From: Prosthecobacter sp. SYSU 5D2 | Lineage (GTDB): Bacteria; Verrucomicrobiota; Verrucomicrobiia; Verrucomicrobiales; Verrucomicrobiaceae | Direction of reading: 5' to 3' | DNA: 64,000 nucleotides | NCBI RefSeq assembly: GCF_039655865.1 | Contig: NZ_JBBYXL010000004.1 | Location: forward strand, 1-64,000 | In this document: one piece after another, positions 8,603 to 15,814 of the stretch | How the letters are laid out: each line of letters starts with the position of its first letter | How positions within the stretch are numbered: the first letter of the stretch is position 1 | The notes under the pieces: generated by a model | Seen by the model: the letters and a program-made list of their open reading frames with translations, nothing else | What the model was told of the DNA's origin: nothing | Database searches by the model: none | Made by a program: the position numbers and the translations under genes

Positions 8603-10096
8603 GTGATCGCATTAACCGGAACTTCACCCACGACTGCGCCGCTGCATTTTCCAGCAGCCAGCAAAAAGGTTCAGGTGACTCCCCAGACAGCTCCGCCAGT
8701 GGATCCAAAAATCCTGGAGGCGGCAGAGAAATCGGCCCGGTTTGAAGGTGAGTTGCAAGAGCTCAACATGCGCAACGCGCGGCTCGGAGCTTGGTTTGTC
8801 ATGGTGCTGGTGCCGTTTTGTGCCGTCCTGGACTGGCTTGCCTATCCGGCACGTTTTTGGGAGTTTTTGTTGCTGCGCATCCTGTGCTCAGCGATGTGCA
8901 TCCCGCTGCTGCTGGCTCTGGACCGCCCGTGGGCGGCCCGATATCATCGTGTGTACCCTGTGATTTTGCCATTGCTGCCAGCCTTGGCCATCTGCCTGAT
9001 GATCTATTTTTCAGGTGATGGCAGTTCTCATTATTATGCCGGACTCATGCTTTGTCTGGTGGGTACCTCTTTTGTCTTTAACTGGACCTTCAGGGAAATC
9101 GGCCTCACGGTGGCGTTGGTGATGAGTTTTTATCTGGCAGCCACCATTCCAAATCTGAAGTATGACGGCGACCCGCGCTCCATTGGCCTGTTCATCAATA
9201 ACACGCTCTTCATCCTGCTGACCTGTGTCATCCTTTATTTCGGCAGCCGCCAGCATCATGCCATCCGGCTGCGCGAGTTTGTGAACCGCTGCAAGGTGGA
9301 GGCGCAGCGGGAGGAGCTGGCGCGCCGCAACGAAGAGCTTTCTGCGACGCTGAAACGTCTGAGGGAGACGGAGGCGCAATTGAATCAAAGTGAGAAGCTG
9401 GCCTCCATCGGGCGGCTGAGCGCAGGCATTGTTCATGAGATCAACAATCCGCTGAATTTTGTCAAGTCGGCCCTCTTCGTCCTCAAGAAGAAGACCAAGG
9501 CACTGCCACCGGAAACGGTAGAATCCATGAACCAGATCCTGACGGACATTGGCGAAGGCGTGGACCGGGTGGCTTCGATTGTCTCTGATCTGCGCACGTT
9601 CGCCCATCCGGAAAACAAAGGATCTTCCCCGGTGAATCTGCATCACGCCGTGGCCAAGGCATCCCGTCTGATGGCGAAGCAGGTGGGCGATGCCGCGGCG
9701 CGCGTGCAGGTGGAAGTACCGGAGGACTTTACCGTGCTGGGGGATGAAAACCACATCATCCAGATCCTGATCAACCTCATGCAAAACAGCCTGGATGCCA
9801 TGCAGGAACACACCTCCCCGGAGATTGTGATGCAGGCCTACAAGGATGAAGATGAGCTGGTGGTCAGCATCCGGGATAACGGAAGCGGCATTCCCCAGGA
9901 GCACTTGCAGCGTATTTTTGACCCGTTCTTCACCACCAAGGAAGTGGGACAGGGAATGGGCCTGGGCCTGAGCCTGTGCTATCGCATGATGCAAGGCATG
10001 GGAGGCTCCATCAATGCCACCAGCCAGCCTGGTACCTTCACTGAATTTACTCTCCGTTTTCAACCCGCTGCTGCTCCCGCCTCTGCTGCCGCATGA
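8603..10096 (+). CDS. PhcS-like membrane sensor histidine kinase
   Basis: The 497-residue protein has about six hydrophobic segments between residues 64 and 214, a coiled coil (215-265), and a HisKA/HATPase kinase core. The H-box is GIVHEINNPLN with His278; the N, G1, F and G2 boxes are NLMQNSLDAM, DNGSGIP, FDPFF and GMGLGLSL. A multi-pass sensor and kinase next to a PhcB-like synthase is the arrangement of PhcS, the receptor for hydroxy-fatty-acid methyl esters. The GTG at 8603 is the first start after an in-frame stop but lacks a ribosome site. An ATG at 8768 is a possible later start, directly before the first membrane segment. Its TGA overlaps the next gene (ATGA). Confidence 0.8.
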   Translation: MIALTGTSPTTAPLHFPAASKKVQVTPQTAPPVDPKILEAAEKSARFEGELQELNMRNARLGAWFVMVLVPFCAVLDWLAYPARFWEFLLLRILCSAMCIPLLLALDRPWAARYHRVYPVILPLLPALAICLMIYFSGDGSSHYYAGLMLCLVGTSFVFNWTFREIGLTVALVMSFYLAATIPNLKYDGDPRSIGLFINNTLFILLTCVILYFGSRQHHAIRLREFVNRCKVEAQREELARRNEELSATLKRLRETEAQLNQSEKLASIGRLSAGIVHEINNPLNFVKSALFVLKKKTKALPPETVESMNQILTDIGEGVDRVASIVSDLRTFAHPENKGSSPVNLHHAVAKASRLMAKQVGDAAARVQVEVPEDFTVLGDENHIIQILINLMQNSLDAMQEHTSPEIVMQAYKDEDELVVSIRDNGSGIPQEHLQRIFDPFFTTKEVGQGMGLGLSLCYRMMQGMGGSINATSQPGTFTEFTLRFQPAAAPASAAA

Positions 10097-11346
10097 ATGC
10101 CCCCCCCCAATCCCAATACCACGTCCTCTATGTGGATGATGAGGAGAAAGCCCTGCATTATTTCCGGCAGATGTTTGAGGATGAGTTTGTCATCCACACC
10201 GCCAGCAATGCCGCCGACGGATACCGGATTCTTGAAGCCTATGGCTCGCAGATCGGCATCCTGCTGACCGACCAGCGCATGCCAGGTGAAAGCGGGGTGG
10301 AACTGATGGACCGTGCACGCAAGCTGCACCCGAACCTGGTGCGCATTCTGGTGACGGCATTCACCGATTATCAGACGGCTGTGAAAGCGGTGAACGAAGG
10401 CCGTGCCTACCGCTACCTGCACAAACCACTGGACCCTGAGCAACTGGCCACGGTGCTGCGCCAGGGCATGGAATATTACACGACGCTGCAGGAGCGTGAA
10501 AATCTGCTGGTGGAAAATGCTGAAAGCATCCGCAGCACCCTGATGGCAGACCGGGTGGCCGGCATGGGGATCATGGCGGAAGGGCTGAACCACCACCTGC
10601 GCAATGCCCTGACGGTGGTGCGCGCTTTCATTGACCTGGCCCCGATGAAACTCATGGAAGAGGTGGAAGGCAAACCTCCTCGTGACCCCAATTTCTGGGT
10701 GGAAACCCAGCACCAGGCGCAGGCGCAGATTGAACGGATCCAAACTCTGCTCAACCATCTGGCACACGCCTCCCACTCCCGGAAGCTGGTCCGCCAGGAC
10801 ACCATTGAGCTGGGGCCTTTGCTTGAAGAAATGCTGGGGGCCTACCTGGGCCATTTCCAGGAACGCAATATCCGGATCAATTTTGAAATCGCCTCGGACC
10901 TGCCGCCGCTGCTGGTACATGGCGAGCGCTTCCGCCAGCTCTGGCGGCTGCTCCTGATCGAAGAGATCACGCATCTGCAGCCAGGGGACCGGGTGCTCAT
11001 CCGGGCCACCATGGAAAAGGATGTCACAGGTCAAGAGCAGGCGGTCATGGTCCTGACAGACAATGGTGCCTGGGGGGCGCAAGACCGGGCGGCAAATCTG
11101 TTTGACCCCTTCTTCACTCGCAGCCGCAAGCCGGATGACTTTGGCGTCAATATGATGGCCTGTTATGTGACCTTGCATCTTCATGGCGGCAGCATTGATG
11201 CCAGGAGGATGGAGCCCCAGGGGCTGGAACTGACGATGAGGCTGCCTCTGGACCCCGATCAAAACACCCAGGAGGCCGATGATTTTTTTCTTCGCGCCAC
11301 CCAGCATGAGCTACGGTGGCGGCAACGCGAAGAACTGGCCGCCTGA
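10093..11346 (+). CDS. PhcR/PhcQ-like response regulator with histidine-kinase-like output domain
   Basis: The 417-residue protein starts with a receiver domain (acidic pair in VDDEEK, phospho-acceptor Asp60 in LLTDQRMPG, Lys111 in LHKPLD). It continues into a kinase-like region with an atypical H-box GLNHHLRNALT (His167, where the usual Glu and Pro are His and Ala) and an ATPase-like end (FDPFFTRSRKPDDFG). A receiver joined to a kinase-like output domain instead of a DNA-binding domain is the unusual layout of Ralstonia PhcR and PhcQ. The ATPase N-box is eroded (LLIEEITHL), so catalytic activity is doubtful. It is translationally coupled to the kinase gene. Confidence 0.8.
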   Translation: MNAPPQSQYHVLYVDDEEKALHYFRQMFEDEFVIHTASNAADGYRILEAYGSQIGILLTDQRMPGESGVELMDRARKLHPNLVRILVTAFTDYQTAVKAVNEGRAYRYLHKPLDPEQLATVLRQGMEYYTTLQERENLLVENAESIRSTLMADRVAGMGIMAEGLNHHLRNALTVVRAFIDLAPMKLMEEVEGKPPRDPNFWVETQHQAQAQIERIQTLLNHLAHASHSRKLVRQDTIELGPLLEEMLGAYLGHFQERNIRINFEIASDLPPLLVHGERFRQLWRLLLIEEITHLQPGDRVLIRATMEKDVTGQEQAVMVLTDNGAWGAQDRAANLFDPFFTRSRKPDDFGVNMMACYVTLHLHGGSIDARRMEPQGLELTMRLPLDPDQNTQEADDFFLRATQHELRWRQREELAA

Positions 11347-11391
11347 AGAAACAGGCCGAGCCGGAAAAGTGTCCAAAGCCGGTCATCCGGC

Positions 11392-11970
11392 CTAACCCAA
11401 AATGGAGCGGAGCCGGCCGGCGGTCTGCTGCCAGGAATCATCCCCAATGGCAGCAGATGCTCTGTCAATGAGTGACATCCCGTCTTCGGGGAGATTCACC
11501 CATGAGCGGCAGCCGCCGTAACCTTTTGCATACGGGAAGGCCCATCGCTCGGGAAGCTTATAGGCCCGCACCAACGCGACGTGAAGACAGCTTTCATCGT
11601 CATAAACGAAGCGCTCCTTGACGATTTCCTCCTTCCAGATGTGGAAAGAAGCGATGGCTTCCATCTGCGCCCAGTCAGTCACCTTCCACACCTGCTCCAT
11701 GGTGGCATAACCGTCAATCTCCACGCTGGTGCGTTCTTCCTCAGGAGGAAAGGGACTGGTGTTTTCAGGGCTCCAGGTGAGGCGCTCAGACTGGGTGTGA
11801 AACCAGGTGGGAAACAGGAAAAACTGCCGGTGCTTCCATTCAAAGCCTCCCCTGCCCTCGTGGATGCCGCCTTTGCGCAAGATGAGTGTTTGGACTCCCT
11901 GGACGAGCGAGTCACAGACATAGGCCCATTCTTTGAAGCCGACGGATTGAGTGGGGATTTCAGGTTTCAA
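11392..11970 (-). CDS. DUF1802 family protein
   Basis: The 192-residue soluble protein matches my memory of the DUF1802 family: it opens with GFKEWAYVCDSLVQGVQTLILRKGGIHE (broken here for length: key parts are FKEWA, VQGVQ, LILRKGGI) and continues with FFLFPTWFHTQ. The function is not known. It is the last gene of a minus-strand group with the rhodanese and L,D-transpeptidase genes, 27 bases after the rhodanese stop. It converges on the phcR-like gene, from which it is separated by 45 bases holding a short GC hairpin without a T tract. Confidence 0.7.
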   Translation of the reverse strand: MKPEIPTQSVGFKEWAYVCDSLVQGVQTLILRKGGIHEGRGGFEWKHRQFFLFPTWFHTQSERLTWSPENTSPFPPEEERTSVEIDGYATMEQVWKVTDWAQMEAIASFHIWKEEIVKERFVYDDESCLHVALVRAYKLPERWAFPYAKGYGGCRSWVNLPEDGMSLIDRASAAIGDDSWQQTAGRLRSILG

Positions 11971-11997
11971 TGCGATGATGCTGTCAGAGGATGCAGA

Positions 11998-12345
11998 TCA
12001 ATAACGTGCCATCTCAGGTTCCACCAGATCGGCCCAGGCATCAATGCCGCCGCGCATGGACTGGGCCTGGGTCAGGCCGAGCTGCCGGAGCATCAGGGCG
12101 GCCCGCTGACTTCTCATGCCATGATGGCAATAGACGATGACATGCTCTAATGGATCCGAAAACCGCAGCGGGGCCAGTTCGCCAAACTGGGAAAGAGGCA
12201 CCAGTTCGGCCCCATGGATACGGCAGATCTGCCATTCATCCTCTTCGCGGCAGTCAACCAGCCTGGGTTTGGGTGCTCCAGGACGCTCCAGCAAATACTG
12301 GGTATCGTCCACACCGATTTCGAGAGGCAGTTCAACAGGCTGCAT
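11998..12345 (-). CDS. rhodanese-like domain protein
   Basis: The 115-residue single-domain rhodanese (sulfurtransferase fold) has the active-site loop YCHHGMRSQRAA, with the catalytic Cys as persulfide carrier, after the usual LVDCREEDEWQICRIHGA motif. It is like GlpE/PspE-type small rhodaneses that move sulfane sulfur. The sulfur acceptor is unknown. It begins 19 bases after the stop of the L,D-transpeptidase gene and probably shares its transcript. Confidence 0.9.
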   Translation of the reverse strand: MQPVELPLEIGVDDTQYLLERPGAPKPRLVDCREEDEWQICRIHGAELVPLSQFGELAPLRFSDPLEHVIVYCHHGMRSQRAALMLRQLGLTQAQSMRGGIDAWADLVEPEMARY

Positions 12346-12364
12346 GGGTGGAAGGGATGGGGGA

Positions 12365-12976
12365 TCAGGGGCGGACCGTGACCGGAGTGCCCATGGTCAC
12401 ATTGTTGTAGAAAATGGCAGCCATGTGGGCAGGCATGCGCACACAGCCGTGGGAGGCCGGGTATCCAGGAAGGAACCCTTCATGCATGCCAATGCCTCCA
12501 ACAAAACGCATGAAGTGATGCATTTTGGATCCTTCAAAGCGAGTGCCTGGAGGGGCTTTGTCCTTGGTGACATCTACATTGGCCACCACGACGTTTCCTG
12601 CGCCATCCACAAAGTCCCCATACAGGTTGGACTTATGCCACTGGTCTTTCTGGGTGATCTTGAACTTCCCCAGGGTGGTGGGGTGCTTTTCGTCCCCGGT
12701 GGAAAGGGCGGAGACGCCTGCCAGGGAACTGCCTTTATAAAAATAGGCTTTCTGATCGCTGATATCAATGACGATGCTCGGTGCGCCGGTCATGCCGTCC
12801 CCGTCCCAGTAGGAATCCATGTCCTGGTTGTACAGGGCGGAATGAGGAACCGAATTGGGTGAAAAAGCTTCCAGATACTGCGTCTGGCCACTTTGGGGAC
12901 CCGAAGTTGTACCACAGGAGGCGAGAAAAAGAGCCAGGAAACCGAGGGCGAGCGGACGGAGAACAGCGAGGGTCAT
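12365..12976 (-). CDS. L,D-transpeptidase (YkuD) lipoprotein
   Basis: The 203-residue protein opens with a lipoprotein signal (MTLAVLRPLALGFLALFLASC), so it should be anchored in an outer membrane or periplasmic face. The YkuD domain has the catalytic motif SHGCVRM with the nucleophilic Cys, preceded by the conserved His in GGIGMHEG. Such enzymes crosslink peptidoglycan through L,D bonds or attach proteins to it. The ATG at 12976 was preferred to a longer frame because it starts the lipoprotein signal. Transcription diverges from the phosphoesterase gene at 13122. Confidence 0.9.
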   Translation of the reverse strand: MTLAVLRPLALGFLALFLASCGTTSGPQSGQTQYLEAFSPNSVPHSALYNQDMDSYWDGDGMTGAPSIVIDISDQKAYFYKGSSLAGVSALSTGDEKHPTTLGKFKITQKDQWHKSNLYGDFVDGAGNVVVANVDVTKDKAPPGTRFEGSKMHHFMRFVGGIGMHEGFLPGYPASHGCVRMPAHMAAIFYNNVTMGTPVTVRP

Positions 12977-13121
12977 CGGAAAGGTGGCGGGGGTCAAAAC
13001 AGGGGGATGGGACAACCTTAAAGTATGGATCACTGAAAGGCATCTGTCCAACGCTTCCGCTTTGTGCAGCCTCTTGAATGAAGTTGATATGCTTTGCTTC
13101 AAGGCTGCGTTTTTACCCACC

Positions 13122-14156
13122 ATGAATCCGATGAACCGCCGTCGTGCGCTCAAGACCTTGTTTTGCTCCAGCGCCGCCCTTTCACTGAACCTCCGGCACC
13201 AGGCGGCAGGGGCCATCGCCGGGGAAGCCATTCATCTGCTGGCCATTGGAGACTTTGGCACCGGGGGGCAGGACCAAAAAAACGTGGCGCTGGCCATGCA
13301 AAAATTTGTGGAAGACCAGAAGATCAAACCTGCGGGTCTGTGGTTCATTGGCGACAATGTCTATGGCCCCACTTATGAGGAGGCCCCTGAGGGGAAAAAG
13401 GTCAAGGAACGTAAAAAGAGCTTCACGGTGAAGTCCAAACGCTGGAAAGAGCAGATTGAGGACATGTATCCGGCCTCTGTCTTCCCAGGCCCCCAATGGG
13501 CGGTTCTGGGCAACCATGACTACCACGACAACATCGGAGGAGAGAAAGTGCAACTGGCCTACGGCCGGGAGAATGGCGTGCGCTGGCACATGCCGGAGAA
13601 GTGGTACCGTGTGGATCTGGGCGGCGCAAAGCCCCTGGTCACTTTTCTGGCTGTGGACACCAACTTTCCATCCATCAGCGGGGGCAAGGACCGAAAGACC
13701 GGCAAGCCGAAAAGCCACATGTCAGAGGCGGAAGAAGAACTGCAGCATGAATGGCTGAAAGCGCAGCTGGCCGGTCCCCGCGCGCCCTTCACCATCGTGG
13801 TCGGCCACCATCCGCTTTATTCCAATGGATCTCATGAGGACAGCGAGCCGCTCATTGAGAAATGGGGCGGGCTTTTCCAAAAACATCAGGTGCACGCCTA
13901 TCTGTGCGGTCATGACCATGATCTGCAGCATCTGGAACTGGAAGGGCTTTTCACCTCCTTCATCCTTTCCGGCGGCGGCGGTGCGCGCATTCGCAAACTG
14001 GTGAATGACAAACGCAAGATGCCCTTTGGAAAAGACCTGAACGGCTTTACCCATCTGCAAATCCAGCCGGATGCGCTAACCTTTACCCAGCACGGGCTGG
14101 ATGGCGGCGTACTGCACCGTTTCGTCAAAAAACTGGACGGCAGCGTGATCATTTAA
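13122..14156 (+). CDS. exported metallophosphoesterase (purple acid phosphatase-like)
   Basis: The 344-residue protein has the metallophosphatase signatures in order: GDFGTGG, GDNVYG, GNHDYH, VVGHHPLYSNG and GHDHDLQHL. These supply the Asp, Asn and His ligands of a two-metal centre. The arrangement resembles tartrate-resistant acid phosphatase. The N-terminus NRRRALKTLFCSSAALS suggests a twin-arginine-like or Sec export signal. The substrate is probably a phosphomonoester outside the cytoplasm. The ATG at 13122 directly precedes the signal, and a second ATG at 13131 is possible. Confidence 0.85.
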   Translation: MNPMNRRRALKTLFCSSAALSLNLRHQAAGAIAGEAIHLLAIGDFGTGGQDQKNVALAMQKFVEDQKIKPAGLWFIGDNVYGPTYEEAPEGKKVKERKKSFTVKSKRWKEQIEDMYPASVFPGPQWAVLGNHDYHDNIGGEKVQLAYGRENGVRWHMPEKWYRVDLGGAKPLVTFLAVDTNFPSISGGKDRKTGKPKSHMSEAEEELQHEWLKAQLAGPRAPFTIVVGHHPLYSNGSHEDSEPLIEKWGGLFQKHQVHAYLCGHDHDLQHLELEGLFTSFILSGGGGARIRKLVNDKRKMPFGKDLNGFTHLQIQPDALTFTQHGLDGGVLHRFVKKLDGSVII

Positions 14157-14407
14157 CGGTTGATAACCCGGACGTCCTCCGCCTGTTCCAAGGGGCGGGG
14201 AGTTTCTGATGGCATCGGGCTGTTGAGCAAAGTAATGATCATGCTGCCCAGGATGTAAATGAGACCCGCTCCCAGGCCGGCACCGATGGCAATGAGACGG
14301 CGCTGGAGGATGTTCTCGCGTGAGATGGCGGTGTAAAATCTCATGCACAGCAGGATCCAGAGGATGCTGAGAACAAGGAGGGCGGCTTTGGCGAGCATGC
14401 GATGCAT
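14153..14407 (-). CDS. small two-pass membrane protein of unknown function
   Basis: The 84-residue product has two strongly hydrophobic segments (residues 6-22 and 40-62) with a basic loop between them and a short acidic tail. I do not recognise a family. Its stop overlaps the stop of the phosphoesterase gene on the other strand, and its start is 129 bases from prfB, which runs the opposite way. The hydrophobic pattern and good fit into the gap favour a real gene. A start at 14398 is an alternative. Confidence 0.55.
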   Translation of the reverse strand: MHRMLAKAALLVLSILWILLCMRFYTAISRENILQRRLIAIGAGLGAGLIYILGSMIITLLNSPMPSETPRPLEQAEDVRVINR

Positions 14408-14536
14408 TCAACCAGAGGCAGGCAGTTCTGACGAGTGATTTTCTCTACCAGCCTTTGCTTGCCGGGAGACAGCTTTTTTCTCAGCGGAGAATTCACAAAT
14501 CTCATTTGCATACGCCCTCCCTGTGTCCTATCAGCC

Positions 14537-15692
14537 ATGTCTATGGAAACGACCAACAAGTCCGTCCTGACCGACCTCCAGGCGTTCGACGTGGCAAGCC
14601 TTAAAGGCCGCCTGAGCGAACTCCGGAGGTATCTTTGACTTACCGAAACTCACCGAAGAGTTGTCGGCGCTCGAACATAAGATGACCGATGCAGGCTTCT
14701 GGGACAGCCAGAATGCCGCCAAGAAGGTGATTGATCGCGCCAACGTGATCAAGAAGCAGATCTCCCCGCTGGGCGAGCTGGATGCACGCGTGGAAGACTT
14801 CCCCGTGCTCATCGAGCTGGCCAAGGAACAGGGCGATGCCCAAAGCTACCGCGAGGTGCAAACGGAGTTCGATGCGCTGGGCAAAGCCATCGCCAACTAC
14901 GAGCTCGAACTGCTGCTCAAAGGCCCGTTTGACCACGGCAATGCCTTCCTGACCATCCACTCCGGTGCCGGTGGCACGGAGGCCTGCGACTGGGCGGACA
15001 TGCTGATGCGCATGTTTGTGCGCTGGTCCGAGCGGCGTGGATACAAGGTGCAGATCATTGACCACCAGGAGGGTGATGACATCGGCACCCGCTCCGCCAC
15101 GCTGGAAATTGTTGGTGAAAACGCCTACGGTTTCCTCCAGGCAGAACGTGGCGTGCATCGTCTGGTGCGCATTTCCCCCTTTGATGCGGCCAAAAAACGC
15201 CACACCTCTTTTGCCTCCATTGACGTGACCCCGGACAATGAAGAGGACATTGACATCGAGGTGCGGGATGATGACCTCAAGGTGGACACCTATCGTGCTG
15301 GCGGCAAAGGCGGCCAGAACGTGAACAAGGTGGAAACGGCGGTCCGCATCACCCACATACCCTCCGGCGTCATCGTGGCCTGCCAGGTGGAGCGCTCACA
15401 GCCGAAGAACCGTGCCAAGGCCATGGCCATGCTCAAGGCCAAGCTCTACCAGATCGAGGAAGACAAACGTCAGGCCGAGATCGCCCGTCAGTATGGTGAG
15501 AAAACCGACATCGGCTGGGGCAGCCAGATCCGCAGTTACGTTTTCCAGCCGTACCAGATGGTAAAAGACCACCGTACCGGGGAAAAGACCAGCGACGTTT
15601 CCGGCGTCATGGACGGTGATCTGGATGCCTTCATGGAAGCGAAGCTGCGCGGCCAGAAGGCTGGCGACAGCGATGCGGACGACGATCTTTAA
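14537..15692 (+). CDS. prfB: peptide chain release factor 2, expressed by +1 programmed frameshift
   Basis: Release factor 2 ends translation at UGA and UAA codons. The reading frame starts at ATG 14537, reaches an in-frame TGA at 14636-14638 after 33 codons, and continues in the +1 frame from GAC at 14637, giving about 384 residues. The second part has the SPF anticodon-recognition tripeptide (VRISPFDAA) and the GGQ peptidyl-hydrolysis motif ([17 protein letters not shown]). The conserved end [20 protein letters not shown] is typical. The shift site is listed separately. Autoregulation is expected: low factor levels slow reading of the UGA and favour frameshifting. Confidence 0.95.
14625..14639 (+). 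promoter_or_regulatory. prfB programmed +1 frameshift site
   Basis: The Shine-Dalgarno-like GGAGG (14625-14629) lies three bases before the slippery CTT TGA C (14633-14639). This is the same layout as the E. coli prfB site, where the internal Shine-Dalgarno pairing pushes the ribosome from CUU into the +1 frame at UGA. The codon after the shift is GAC. Confidence 0.93.
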
Positions 15693-15752
15693 TCCCGCCT
15701 TATTCCCCTCGCTTCATTTCCTGGGGCGGAGGGGCAAAATTATGTTAACAAA

Positions 15753-15787
15753 AAGCGCGTCTCCGCAAAAGAGACGCGCTTCTTTTT
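15753..15787 (+). terminator. rho-independent terminator after prfB
   Basis: Arms AAGCGCGTCTC (15753-15763) and GAGACGCGCTT (15771-15781) form a perfect 11-bp stem with a 7-base loop, followed by C and five T. A run of A precedes the stem, so it may also end leftward transcription in reverse, although the facing gene on the minus strand stops at 15815. Confidence 0.92.
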
Positions 15788-15814
15788 GGCCGGTTGGGCC
15801 AGACATTGATACAC

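Noticed and set aside
8491..8745. 84-codon open frame overlapping the start of the phcS-like gene
   Set aside because: It covers the promoter and the kinase N-terminus in another frame and has no recognisable features.
10060..11307. Long open frame on the minus strand opposite the phcR-like gene
   Set aside because: It lies fully opposite a well supported receiver/kinase-like gene, has His/Gln-rich composition typical of an antisense shadow, and shows no domain.
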